A DNA stretch of 64,000 bases from Roridomyces roridus. Taxonomy: Eukaryota; Basidiomycota; Agaricomycetes; Agaricales; Mycenaceae. Of the stretch, positions 33,252-43,930 are shown piece after piece. Position numbers and translations under genes: made by a program. Each line of letters begins with the position of its first letter. The stretch's first letter is position 1. The stretch spans positions 558,001-622,000 of the forward strand of contig JARKIF010000003.1 in NCBI GenBank assembly GCA_029378245.1. Direction: 5' to 3'. The notes beneath the pieces were generated by a model, which saw only the letters and a program-made list of their open reading frames with translations, did not search any database and had not been told where the DNA came from.

Positions 33252-35028
33252 ATGTCCGACACAACGAACGAGCAGGGGCTTATCCGGTGCCCGACCTGAG
33301 CATCAAGCAGCTGCTCGACGCAATTCCGTCCGTCTCGCTCTTGCAGCGATGCGTCAAACGCCATTTCGTCCAGGTCCCATTGCTTCAAGCGCTCTGCTCT
33401 CAAGTCGTCCTCTACGTGTACGTAGTAGCACCCGACGTGCGCGCAGCCTGTCTGACTCTCCCCTTTCAGCGCCTGGCATTTGTCGATCTTGGTGCCATCT
33501 ACAAGCCACCGAGTTTGCTGACGGCTTCATCAACCCCGCGACGTTCGCTGCTCCCGACCCTCCTCTCGTCTACAACGCTCCTGCGCGGCGCACTGTGGAC
33601 AGTATACGGGTTCTGGGCTGGTCTTTTTGGAACTGGAATCTGGGTTATCGGTATGTCCTTTGAATCACATGTCGGACCACAATGGGAAGATCTAAAATTC
33701 GACTAGGCCACGAGTGTGGCACCAGGTAACTGCTCTAGAACCCCCAGTCTCGCCATGGCTGACTTGTCCAGTCCTTCTCCGAGTCCAAGACCGATCAACA
33801 ACACCGTCGGCTGGATTCTCCACTCTGCGTGCGCACATCCCCAAGCCTCGTGTTTTTTTTGTATTGATTTTCTCCCCACATCATCAGTCTCGGCGTTCCG
33901 TACCACTCGTGGCGGTACGTTCGACCCTGGACGTCGTCGTTGTCCAGCTCACATTCCTTTGAATAGCATCACCCATGCCAAGCACCATGCCTCCACTGGA
34001 CACATGACGCAAGACCAGGTCTGGGTCCCCAAAACCGCAGCGAGATGGGTCTCCGCCCCATTGACCTCAAGCGCGAGGACCGTCTTGGCGCACGTGCATC
34101 GGCCGAGGTCCAGAAGGAGCTCTACGAGGCTCTCGGTGACTCGCCCATTGGTGCCACCATCGGTGTCGCCATGTACCTTGTGCGTATATCCTATGTTCCC
34201 TTACAACGCCGCGCTCATTACCGACTAGCTTGTGGGCTGGCCGGCTTACATCATCCGCAATGCCAGCGGGCAGCAGCGCTACCCCGAGGGCACGAACCAC
34301 TTTGACCCCAAGGCTGCCATGTTCTCGCCCAACCACTGGACGGACGTTATCCTCTCTGACATTGGTGTCGTCTTCTGGATTGCGGGCCTCATCGCTGCTT
34401 GCCTTCATTACGGTGCTGGAACAGTCTTTGTCGTCTACTTCGTCCCTTACCTCTGGTATGTCTCCCTCGATTTCTTGTCCGTCGCCGTCTGACACATCCA
34501 AAGGGTCAACCACTGGCTCGTCCTCATCACCTTCCTCCAACACACCGACCCTCTCCTCCCGCACTACCGCGCCGCACAATTCACCTTCCCTCGCGGTGCC
34601 CTGTCTACGCTCGACCCGCTCCTTGCTGGGCGACCTCGGCTCCTTCATGGGTGCTATTGGTGCCCATGCCACGTGCGGTATCTCCGAGACTCACGTCCTG
34701 CACCACGTCTGCAGCAAGATCCGCACTACAATGCCTGGGAGGCGGCTGATGCCCTCAAGAAGGTCGTTCATGCCGCCGGTGTTCGGACACAGGGTGCTCC
34801 TGGTGGGTGGGCAGAGATGTATCGCGTGTTCCGCGAGTGCAAGGTACGTTTCCTTACCTTATTCCGTTTGGAGAACAGAGGCTGATTTCGAGGCAGTTTG
34901 TCGAAGACGATGGTGATGTCGTGTTCTACAAGAATGCGTACGGGCTCGCCAAGATGCGCCCTGTGTTCCACGGCGGGGATGCCAACGCGAGTGATTCCGG
35001 GATTGAGCTTGCTGAGAAGCAGCTGTAG
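33252..35028 (+). pseudogene. Delta-12-type fatty-acid desaturase with multiple 1-nt indels
   Basis: The family is membrane di-iron acyl-lipid desaturases of the endoplasmic reticulum that insert a second double bond. Recognisable blocks are YPVPDLSIKQLLDAIP, GALWTVYGFWAGLFGTGIWV, GHECG, INNTVGWILHSALGVPYHSW, ITHAKHHASTGHMTQDQVW, MGLRPIDLKREDRLGARAS, NHFDPKAAMFSPNHWTDVIL, LITFLQHTDPLLPHYRA and a complete C-terminus to TAG 35028. Histidine box 2 (HAKHH) is in frame. Box 1 is truncated to HECGT between a missing C at about 33720 and an extra G at 33793. Box 3 (ETHVLHH, 34686-34706) is in another frame, between an extra C at 34615-34617 and a missing C near 34721. Further shifts lie near 33275 and 34037. 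As written it cannot bind the di-iron centre. Real decay and assembly error are both possible. Confidence 0.78.
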
Positions 35029-35136
35029 ACGGGGTGGACTAGGATAGATTGGATGGGATACGCTCTTTTCTTGCTGCTATCGTAAATTTGTAGAAAGAGG
35101 CGATAGAGTAGAATCAAAAATTCGCTTTCATTTCAT

Positions 35137-36281
35137 TCATTCTATGACTACACCAGTCAAATCGGCGAACCAGGCTCGCTGGTCTTTGGGACTTGCCCAG
35201 TCTTCCGAGTGACCTGCCAGCGTGTTACGGAAGGCATGGCGTTTCTTCAAGGCAAGACGTACCGCCGAAAAACGTCTGAAAATGGGCGCCTTTGATGTGC
35301 GCTTTGTCTGAATCGCGGAGCTGCAGCCCGGAGACGGCGATGACGGACTTGCCGTCTACCCAGAGCTCCAGTTCGCCTGGGAGGAGGGAGGAGGGATAAG
35401 GGAGAATGGTTCTGAATCATAAGCAAGTACTCACCATCCTCGGACCCAACGTTATTCAACTTGACGCGGAACGCCAGTGTGATCCATCTGCCCACGGCGA
35501 CGTCGAAATTGAATGCAGCGCAGCCGACGGAGAAGCCGTAGTCGTTGTTTTCTTTCGAGGATGGGGGAACGGAGAGAAGGCGGGTCGCGGTTGTGAGGGG
35601 TTAGTGGGAGGTAGGTGTATAGCTCTCCGTTTCCTTTTGCTCTTCAAATTCGTGAATCGTGAGTGAGATTAAGAGAGATGAGATGAGGTAGAGAGAAGGG
35701 GTACCTACCTCCACATTGGTCGTACGTTGAAACACTTGCAGCGGTTATCTTTCCGTCCGCCCGTGCATGCGTAAGAAAGGTCTCCCTCCCCGCCGACTTG
35801 AAGAAGCGCAATTCAAATTTCAGAAGAGCGAAGGTGGAACGGACAGACAGACATATTCCAGGTAGTTTCCCGCCCTTGACCCATTCCCAACCACTCTGCA
35901 ACATCATACGGTAGCTCAATACGACGTGTGTCGCGCCGCCACTGGCAGAATCCATGGCCAATCGCGAGGCGAATGCGCTTGGTCCAGAGAGGTAGAAGCC
36001 AAACCGCCGGGGATGGTCGCGGATGGGTTGATGCTCCCTTTGGGGTAGAATGCTTCCCAGGCCAGAGACGGTGCTGGAAATCCACTATCTGAGGGTTCCG
36101 CCGAGTCTGAACTTTCTGGTGGTGGAACCACGAGGGGATGGCTGGTTCGTGAGGTGACTCTGTGGACGCCTAGGTCTTCATCGGTGAGAGCTACTTGGTC
36201 TATTTTTTCGAGGTTGAGGGAGGGGCATGCGGTGAAACCACACTGGAAGGTGTCTACTGGGATGAGATGAGAGAGTGCCAT
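35137..36281 (-). pseudogene. PL14-like polysaccharide lyase, frameshifted copy
   Basis: It is homologous to the genes at 42787 and 50221. From ATG 36281: MALSHLIPVDTFQCGFTACP, LAWEAFYPKGSINPSATIPG, then a 1-nt loss at about 36005 shifts the frame before GFYLSGPSAF. Further blocks are HVVLSYRMMLQSGWEWVKGG, EGDLSYACTGGRKDNRCKCF, GELYTYLPLTPHNRD, a second shift near 35610, NFDVAVGRWITLAFRVKLNN, GELELWVDGKSVIAVSGLQL, and SEDWASPKDQRAWFADLTG to TGA at 35137. Splice borders are intact. The family is predicted to cleave uronate-rich polysaccharides by beta-elimination. The PL14 label is from recall of fungal annotations, not a search. Confidence 0.7.
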
Positions 36282-36389
36282 GAGCATGGTGGGCCGCCGC
36301 CGCGGCAAACAAGCCAGCTTGATCGAGTGATCCTGGATCTTTTTGTCTGCTTCTCGAATCTCGATGCCTCTACTGCGGAGCTGGAGCGT

Positions 36390-36500
36390 ATTTATCTGCG
36401 ATTACTAGGCCGTTGTGGTATACCGGTGCTTGTACGACGGTGTGGGCATTCTTGTCCACTGTCCTCCATCCATCCCTGGTGGTCCTTGGGTGGTCCGCGA
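36390..36500 (+). pseudogene. Relic of an ACS-family MFS exon
   Basis: The plus frame reads AITRPLWYTGACTTVWAFLS, matching the exon RVTRPSWYIGACVIAWGLVS of copy C. Flanking sequence does not continue the gene. It shows that ACS copies once extended right of the current array. Confidence 0.55.
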
Positions 36501-36599
36501 GTTCCATTTTCAAGGATGACATCGATTTTTCGATGGTCAAGAGTGTCAGGCATGGGGGCTTCCAACAAGTTAGCGGGTCGGCTTTCGGATGTAGGCGCT

Positions 36600-38000
36600 C
36601 TGGCATGTGCTTTTCTGAATGTCTTGACGCCTATTCTCACTCGACCTCGACGCTAGCGTATCGCTCAGTACTTGACCTCCGCGAATATGACTCGACGCTG
36701 GCGCTCCTTTGCACCAACAATACTTGGCAAGTCTCCGAATGAATGCTTCACCACCGACCCTGGATCCAGACAGCGTCTGCAAGTCTACTTACGCTCTTGG
36801 CCAAAATCCAATCCAACCCAGATAAATGTTACGAACAAGTCGCTGTACAATGACACGGAATTACCACCGGAACTCCAATAAACCGGGACCCCGGGTGGCG
36901 TTACATTCTCTTGGGCAACTTGTTTATCCGCGTGGTCGCTAAATATGCCTGCATGCATTCGTTGTGGTAAGTAAACCTTTTGACTGGCTTGAAAATTTAG
37001 AGCAGTTATGCCATCCGGGCACCTCGGTGGATTTTTGACCTCGGGACCGGTCTCACTCTGGAGCCGTGCGCACGTGCTTGACTTGGCCTCTTCACACAGG
37101 GGGCATCAGTCATGGCACATTTTTTTGTGTGCCAAGGTGGCACTTGGCGCGCACTCGGCCGGAAGTTGATATCCCGGAGGGAACCCACGTGCCCACCGCC
37201 TTTGTTCTTGTGCACGAGTTCGATTCCGTGTCTAGGTACACATTTTCTGGCCTGACGCATTTGACCATTACAGCCTTCGATAACTCGGCAGAGGATTCAT
37301 CAGAAATGGGGAGGGCAGTGCCTGGGGTATTGAGCGAATTCAAGCTGCGGTTTGGGGTCTGTTTGGCGGTGTCATTGGGGGTGCCTGCACCAGGATCATC
37401 GTATTTGAGAAGAAAAATCAAGGCGGCAGCACGTTGAGCATCCACAGTAATTTTGCACATACTTGGGGCCCCGTAAATGGATGCTTGAGGATTTTCACTA
37501 TATTCAAAGACAATACCCTCCCAAGAATTACGTACTTCCTCGGTGATTGTGAATCACGGGTAACAGATCAGACTCACACAAAATGTCCAACAACGGACCA
37601 ACTGCCACCCAACTTCCGGCCAAGTGCCACCTTGGCACACAAGACAAAGTGCCATGAGGCTTGCCCCCTGTGTCAAGTTGCTTTCTGAATGCCTTGGCGC
37701 TTCTCGTCGTGTTGCCGCTCAACGCCAGCGCTCCTTGACCTCTGACCGACGGCTACACCAGCAATAACAAGTCGAATCATGAATGTCTTGCCACCAACCT
37801 TGGACGGTGTCTGGAACGTTAGAAGTCCACGCTTCAGTTCATACGCCAATGTCGCAAACGAAGATCGCCGTACATGTTGAATCATATGACGCTGGCCAGA
37901 GCAAGCAAGTAGAAATTGAATTACCACCGGGACTCGAAGTAACCGAGCTCCCATGAATGTGCCTAACCGAGCACTGGGCAATTTGTTTTCGTCCACGCTG
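36600..38000. repeat. Diverged direct repeats of about 330 bp flanking a MITE
   Basis: About 36600-36940 and 37676-38000 share, in order, TTTCTGAATG(T/C)CTTG, GCTCC...TTGACCTC, GAATTACCACCGG(A/G)ACTC and (T/C)TGGGCAA(C/T)TTGTTT, with many substitutions between. The copies are direct and are separated by the 578-bp element. Nothing coding was recognised in them. Confidence 0.5.
37095..37672. mobile_element. 578-bp MITE with about 70-bp terminal inverted repeats
   Basis: The left end CACAGGGGGCATCAGTCATG (37095) mirrors the right end, which reads CACAGGGGGCAAGCCTCATG inward from 37672. Similarity continues through TGTGTGCCAAGGTGGCACTT and GGCCGGAAGTTG. Both ends abut TCA (37092-37094 and 37673-37675), a 3-bp target duplication. 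The interior has no transposase. CACA ends plus a 3-bp duplication suggest a CACTA-like or similar non-autonomous element. Confidence 0.72.
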
Positions 38001-38497
38001 CTTCCCAGATGTTCGAATCGACTTGACCAAATGTGGCGAAAGCTGGAGGCCTAAAATGAACTGGTTCTCTCGTCCAGCACCCGTCTTACGGGTCCGAGTG
38101 GACTGGCTTGACCACTTGACCTACTGTACGCATGATTCTGACCTGGGCTACTTGCAATTATTCCCAACCGTGCACAGAATTGAACCTCGGCAACCCCCCT
38201 TTCTAGCCGCTCTCTTCAACCCAATAAAACTAGAATGAGCGTCGGAAACCTCCTCTAGGAGTGAAAAATGCGTCGAATAATCCTCCGAGCTTCAGTCATC
38301 TCTGCTACAACTGCATTTCTCCCCGCACACCTGACACGAATAACAGCGCCCGACGTGACCTTACCTCGCAAAAGGAAGGCTTCGGGTATCAACCTCTTTG
38401 ACCTCAGCCTCTCGGGCCTTGTAACGGATACAGACCCACTTCTGCTACCGACATCCATAGAGTGGCCCATAGCAGCCGGCTATACTAGCGCGTTGAA
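38001..38497. other. Intergenic, upstream of cutinase
   Basis: No gene is supported. The short open frame at 38268-38513 overlaps the cutinase promoter and has no family features. Confidence 0.4.
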
Positions 38498-38506
38498 TAT
38501 AAAAGG
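38498..38506 (+). promoter_or_regulatory. TATA box of the cutinase gene
   Basis: TATAAAAGG lies 49 bp before the cutinase ATG, a spacing that suits transcription starting in the short CAGCACTCTGAACA leader. Confidence 0.6.
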
Positions 38507-38546
38507 CGGTTGAAGCTGAAGGAAATTCTTCAGCACTCTGAACAAC

Positions 38547-39411
38547 ATGTTTCGCTCCCTCTTCGCCCTCGTCTCCCTCAGCCTCGTCGCCTTTGCTGCT
38601 CCGCTCCAGGAACGCGCTTGCACAGACGTTATTGTTGGTCTTGTTCGACTTTCTGCAATGCAACTTTGTTTTAAAACAATACATTGTCCAGGTGATTTTT
38701 GCGCGTGGAACGACCGAGACTGCGCCCATTGGAACTATTGTCGGCCCTCCTCTCCAGGCCGCTCTCCAGAGCGCGCTCGGCAGCAAGACCCTGACCTTCA
38801 CGGGTGTAAACTACGCCGCGGATATCCCCGGATTCCTTGAGGGCGGTGACCCGGCCGGGTCTGCCACCATGGCTAGCCTCGTATGCATTCTCTTTCATCC
38901 ATTCATTCATCTGTGTTTTAACGACTGCGTAGATCACTAGTGCTGCCAACTCTTGCCCTGACGTGAGTTTGAACATTCATTCATTCGGCTGTGTTGATTC
39001 TTATGATTTTTTTTTTTCGAATGTAGGCTGCCATCGTCACCTCCGGCTACTCGCAGGGCGGTCAATTGGTCCACAACTCGGCCAAGCAACTCACCGCCGC
39101 TGTTGCCGCTCGCATCAACGCTGCGGTGATCTTCGTAAGTTGAAACTGATGCCGTTTAGTACTCGGACTGACTGAATACTCGTAGGGCGACCCCGACGAC
39201 GGTGAGGCCGTCCAGGGCGTCTCGGCTGCCAACACGGACGTCATCTGCCACGTCGGAGACGACATTTGCTTGCACGGAGACCTTATTCTGCCCGCTCACC
39301 TGTGAGTATTTTCTTCTTGTCGGCGACGAAGAAGGAAAGCAACTGAATTGATATAGGACTTACGGTGCGGATACCCCCGCCGCGGCGGCCTTCATCGCTT
39401 CGAAAGTTTGA
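38547..39411 (+). CDS. Cutinase, secreted serine esterase
   Basis: The protein is predicted to hydrolyse cutin or other polyesters outside the cell. Six exons are read in frame: 38547-38633, 38692-38880, 38933-38962, 39027-39134, 39186-39301 and 39357-39411. The signal peptide is MFRSLFALVSLSLVAFAAPL. The mature part has VIFARGTTETAPIGTIVGPP, TFTGVNYAADIPGFLEGGDP and the nucleophile motif GYSQGG (Ser). The conserved C-x-x-(V/G)-D-x-(I/V)-C-x-x-D block is present as CHVGDDICLHGD (catalytic Asp), and ILPAHLTYG carries the catalytic His. Cysteines for the usual disulfides are present. The length of about 194 residues fits fungal cutinases. All catalytic residues are present, so an active enzyme is likely. 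Confidence 0.93.
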
Positions 39412-39649
39412 GAGGATTGTATGTAGTATTGAATCAAATTCCTGTACATAGTATTTTTTGTGTGTTAACGTGGCTATTTGACGGAATCTCACGAGCGATT
39501 CCATTCTCTGCCGTATACGGTAGAAGTTGAATTTTGAAAGGAAAGGCAAGATAGGTGCCGGATAGTATGTACTTACAATGGTTAGTCCTTCAATCGCTGT
39601 ACCGCTGAGACGACGACCCAGTTTCACAGGAAACTGGACCGGGGCGAGT

Positions 39650-39757
39650 GGGGTTCGACCCAAACCCGTGATGAAAGACGATCGAGAGTCTGCACTGCTG
39701 GAGGGAATCACTTTTGATCACGATGACGAGAATGAAGGGCCCAGGCATCTGTATTGA
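39650..39757 (+). pseudogene. Relic of an ACS-family MFS C-terminus
   Basis: The plus frame ends ESALLEGITFDHDDENEGPR then HLY and TGA at 39755-39757. It parallels KEAAVLEGITFEQAMEKRKG and RYLY in copies A-D. No other ACS exon is next to it. It is a second relic showing former ACS copies right of the array. Confidence 0.6.
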
Positions 39758-39797
39758 CTGTTCCGCAGCTGAACTGTTCCTTCGAGTGTTTATACGT

Positions 39798-41908
39798 CTA
39801 CTTGACCGCATGCTTTGCAAATCTACTCTTCCTCCTTATCTGTTTGCCATACTTCCAAAGCAACCACGGGCTAAGAGAAAATCAGTAATCGAACCTTTTG
39901 TTTCTGGTAAACTACACCCACGAAGGACACCCAATAGCGATAGCGACGGCGGCAAGGATGGTATCGCCCTTTCCGTGCCCGAGGTGCTTGTACATCACCT
40001 CGGCGAAGAGTGGGAAGCCGAACCCGCAAATGGAGCGCGCGAACATGCACACGGAGAGTGCGCTTGCGGCGTACATGGTGAAAGCATCGATGATGTACCT
40101 GGTTTCGTAATCTCAAACAGGTGTTTGAGAGAAAGAAAGCACATACATCTGGATTGGTTGAAAGTTGAAGATGACTCCTGCACCAATCAAAGTGATTCCC
40201 TAGGTCCTCCCGTTAGCTCGTATGCAAGTGTTCTTTGAAAAGGCAGCTCACAATTTCCGGTACAATCCAATGAGCTTTCACCTGTACCGCCCAACCTGTA
40301 ACGAGCAACCCGATGGGAAGAATCGTCGAACCAAGGAACAAAGAAGCTACACAACATTATATTAGACATTCTGAGAATATGAAGGACGTACGCAGTCGAT
40401 ATTCGGGTTGTCCTGGACTGCCGTATCTCTGCACAAGTACCCTGTATAAATAATCACTGGCGCAGGAATTGATCTGGGATGCGCAGGCAAAGCCTATCCC
40501 CAGAGCGATGTAGTTTAGCCCGGAGATGCCTGTGCTCTCGCCGTATATGCCCCGGAAAATGAGCGGCATCGAAGTGATGAATACTGTTGTTGTTTGTTGA
40601 GTTGAACCAAGGAAGGAAGCGGAGAGACGCACTGAAATATATGCCGGAGACGTAGCCCATGTAAATGGCGAGTATCCCAACGATGGGCTCGTAACAAAAT
40701 AAGATGAAGGGGCGTGTAAGAGCAATGTACATAATGTTCTTCCACCTGGTTGAGACGGTCAGAAAGACAGGTCGGCCTGGTGGAATGTAAGTAACCCATT
40801 CACTTGCGATCCTCTGTTGCAAATTTGGAACGGACGACTCTGGTGGGCGTCTTTTCCGAGTCCATGGCTTTCCGGATGTCGTTTGCCTTTCGTTCCAGGA
40901 GAATCGGGGCATATGCTGAAAAGGAATCAAGGAATGGACGACCATCGAAAAAGGTGCAAACCAGCATTCGCTGAGATAAACAACCCCGAGTATCTGGACA
41001 CAGACAGTGACCATGCTCAGCGACCAAAACTTCAGGCTATTCAGTGATCTTGTTCAAAACCCTGTGCAAACACTTACCGTCCATCTCCATGTCGACTTTT
41101 CGGCGATAAACGCACCGCACACGGCGCCTAACATTGGGCCCACCACAGGCGAAACGGCGTATCAGACCATAGCTTGCCCTCGTTCTTCGGGCCTCCATGC
41201 ATCTCCAATGATACCACCGCAAATCTGAAGTGCCAATGACTCCAAGTCAATCGCCGGTATTAAACCATGCTAGCTGCGTACCGCCAGAGGAGCTCCCGCT
41301 CCCAGACCAGAAAGAAAACGAAAGGCGAGTATCTGGCTCGTGCTTTTGGCAAAACCGCAGGAGAGATTCCATACCAAAAACCATAGATTCGCAATTTGAA
41401 GGATGCGATATCTTCCCTAGCATCTCAATCATTGAGAGAAAATTGCAACCGAGAAATTGAACTCACAAATATTTCGGACAGAGGGGCGAACAGCTGGTGT
41501 TATCTGAGTGGGCGTATATTGCTGTAAGTAAACGGAAATCTGTACCACTGAGCCGATGGCTAGCGCAGGTCCGGATGAGAAATATACTTGGGCTGCAGAA
41601 AGTCCGCTCACCGTACGCGAGAATAAATATACTGGTTATGAGGGCAGTCACCCAGGGATCCTTGATACCAAACTCCACCGCGACTCGAGTGCTTGCCGGT
41701 GCGGTCATATTGGCGGCGACTTGCGTTATAGCTGCAAACAAGGAAGCGACGACGGTAGCAGCCCATTTCTTGCTTCAACTCCAGCTGAGTTCAATCGTCC
41801 GTCCTTCCGACCTCAGCTGAAACGGAAAGATCTATCGTAGACGTACTTTTTGGGGTTCAAAGGGTCGTCAGGTTCATCCCAGTCTACGACGATGTCTTGG
41901 TCGTCCAT
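39798..41908 (-). pseudogene. DHA1-type MFS transporter with two in-frame TGA codons
   Basis: From ATG 41908: MDDQDIVVDWDEPDDPLNPK, then exon 2 with KKWAATVVASLFAAITQVAA, EFGIKDPWVTALITSIFILA, FAPLSEIF, ANLWFLVWNLSCGFAKSTSQ, IIGDAWRPEERGQAMV, VSPVVGPMLGAVCGAFIAEK, YAPILLERKANDIRKAMDSE, ITSMPLIFRGIYGESTGISG, GVIFNFQPIQM and a final basic tail to TAG 39798. Exon 2 has TGG AGT TGA where paralogues have CGA or CGT (near 41778). A later TGA follows GQAMV (near 41167). The first could be bypassed by an alternative GAAG acceptor; the second is within a membrane helix. Intron borders remain good. The left neighbour of the duplicated PL14 unit, it is probably inactive. Confidence 0.7.
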
Positions 41909-42786
41909 CGGTGACCACGGCGATGACGATTCTGGGACTTGCTTCGAGTGGGACGATTCAGAGGTGCCTTCTTCCCTTTATAGACTGGCATGTAGGTGCA
42001 CTACCACGATTGGCAACAAATTGGCAACGCCGTGGAGGAAGAGCGAGCTTCGATCAAGTCCGAGGAGACCGCATTACTATCGCGTCAAGACCGCCTTCGC
42101 GAACCGACTCTTCATCCTCATCTGCTTCTCACATTGCCATCGAAGGAACGGACTACGGGTTCAATGGACGTTTCCAGCTGTAACAGAGATGTGTGAACCT
42201 CAACATAGATTTAATCCTGGAGGCGAGGATCAAGGGCGACGGACTCTGCGTACCTCGAACAGAACGTCCACATCAAACAAGTGACATCTTGTAGGCTACC
42301 ATCGGTTCCGGGAAACTTTCTGGCCGATCTGAGTCTAGTGGAGCCAACATACGGAAGCCGTAGCCTCAAGGGGTCCGATGCGCGCTGGAGAGCCAGCACG
42401 ACCGACTTGGTGGGGGCGTCTCGGGGGGAGACGATGGTGGTAGTGAACGGACCAGGAGGCTGGCAGTGTCCGCCTCATGCATACGATTTCGATGGTGGGT
42501 CCAAGGTGTATTCACCGGTGCCAGTCTCCAGAGCTTGAAGTTGCTTGAAGAGCTCCGGAAGCTTGCGGACTGACGTTTCGGGGGACGTGCCAGTCTGCCA
42601 GAGTTTGAAGAGCTGCGGGCCCGGGACTTGACATTGACGTTGCATAAGTAGTGGCCTCGCCTCGTTTCGACCAAGTTTCAACACAGGAAAGTTGTGAGCA
42701 AGCCATTGCACCGTGAATTTATGAACGAAAGCGTCTCTGTTGGTGGTCGAGGAGGAAAAGAGCCTTTGTTTTGACCAAATTGGGAC
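41909..42786. other. Intergenic, similar to 49650-50220
   Basis: Blocks such as TTGGTGGGGGCG, GAGACGATGGTGGTAGTG, GGAGGCTGGCAGTGT and GGTGGGTCCAAGGTGTnTTCACCGG (42400-42520) recur at about 49780-49900, so the segmental duplication extends, with lower identity, upstream of the lyase genes. No gene is supported. Confidence 0.5.
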
Positions 42787-43930
42787 ATGTCCCTCTCCCA
42801 TCACCTCTTCCTCGTCTCCTCATTTTCTACCGCATTCACCACCTACTGCTTCAACTTGGGCCCACGTGGTATCGACCCCGCGGCATGCCCCACACTACAC
42901 GTACCCGGCGTTGACTCTGTAGCCCTCCGGGACGCAGATGTGGGTGTCCACTACGCCACGCCGGGGACGAGCCACAGGCTCGTCGTTCCTCCCCCCATAT
43001 CCTCTAGGGGACTATCATCTCCTGACTTGTCAGAAGTCGACTGGCCCGCGCCTTCCCTCGCATGGGAGGCGTTCTACCCGAACGGTAGCATCAACCCCGC
43101 CGCTGCGATCCCGGGCGGCTTCGGGTTCTACGTGGCAGGCCCAGCGGCTTTCTCTGAAAAGCTAGCTGCGGGTGCGACACATGCGGTACTAAGTTATCGC
43201 ATGATGCTGCAGGAGGGCTGGGAGTGGGTCAAGGGCGGGAAACTTCCCGGCATATGTGCGTGCGCTATGATGCTTGCTCTATCACCTGGCATTGATTTCT
43301 TCAGATGGCGGCGAGGGAGACTCGTCGTATGCATGTACAGGCGGGCGTCAAGAAGCCCGCTCCAAGTGCTTTAACGTGCGGCCCATGTGGAGGTGTCGAT
43401 GCGTCCATTTTGCTCTCGTCCTTTGAGACTGATCCGTGCAGGCCGAAAGGTCAGGGAGAACTGTACACGTACCTCCCTTTAACAGACCGAAATCAGCAGC
43501 AACTGTCAGCAGTCCCGCCGTATTCGACGGGCAACGCCCAGTACGGCTTTTCCGTCGGCCGGAATGCCTTTAATTTCGACGTCGGAAGGTGGATAACTCT
43601 GGCTTTTCGAGTCAAGCTGAACGATGTTGGCTCCGAAAATGGTGTGTCTCCTGCGCTCTTCCTGTTTGGCGTTCCCTTGACTTTTATCTGCAGGTGAACT
43701 GGAGTTGTGGGTAGACGGGGAGTCCGTCATCAGCGTCTCAGGCCTCACGCTGCGCGACTCGGACAAGTCACGAATAAAAGGCGCGCATTTCCAAACTTTC
43801 TTTGGCGGTGAGTATTCGGATCTCTTGTTCTCGACATCGATTGATTTTAGCAGGCCATGAAGTCGACTGGGCTTCGCCGAAGGACCAGCGCGCGTGGTTT
43901 GCTGATTTATCTGGTGCTATTATAGAGTAA
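42787..43930 (+). CDS. PL14-like polysaccharide lyase, open copy
   Basis: Five exons join in frame: 42787-43255, 43305-43392, 43442-43641, 43694-43807 and 43854-43930. The product is about 315 residues. It starts MSLSHHLFLVSSFSTAFTTY, possibly a weak signal peptide. Then come LAWEAFYPNGSINPAAAIPG, GFGFYVAGPAAFSEKL, VLSYRMMLQEGWEWVKGGKL, PGIYGGEGDSSYACTGGRQE, GELYTYLPLTDRNQQQL, YGFSVGRNAFNFDVGRWITL, ELELWVDGESVISVSGLTLR and IKGAHFQTFFGG followed by DWASPKDQRAWFADLSG. The Arg/Tyr/Lys-rich WEWVKGGKLPG strand and the HFQTFFGG strand are the most conserved parts across the three copies and look like a jelly-roll lyase groove. Alginate or glucuronan lyase activity is inferred from the family name only. 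Confidence 0.8.
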
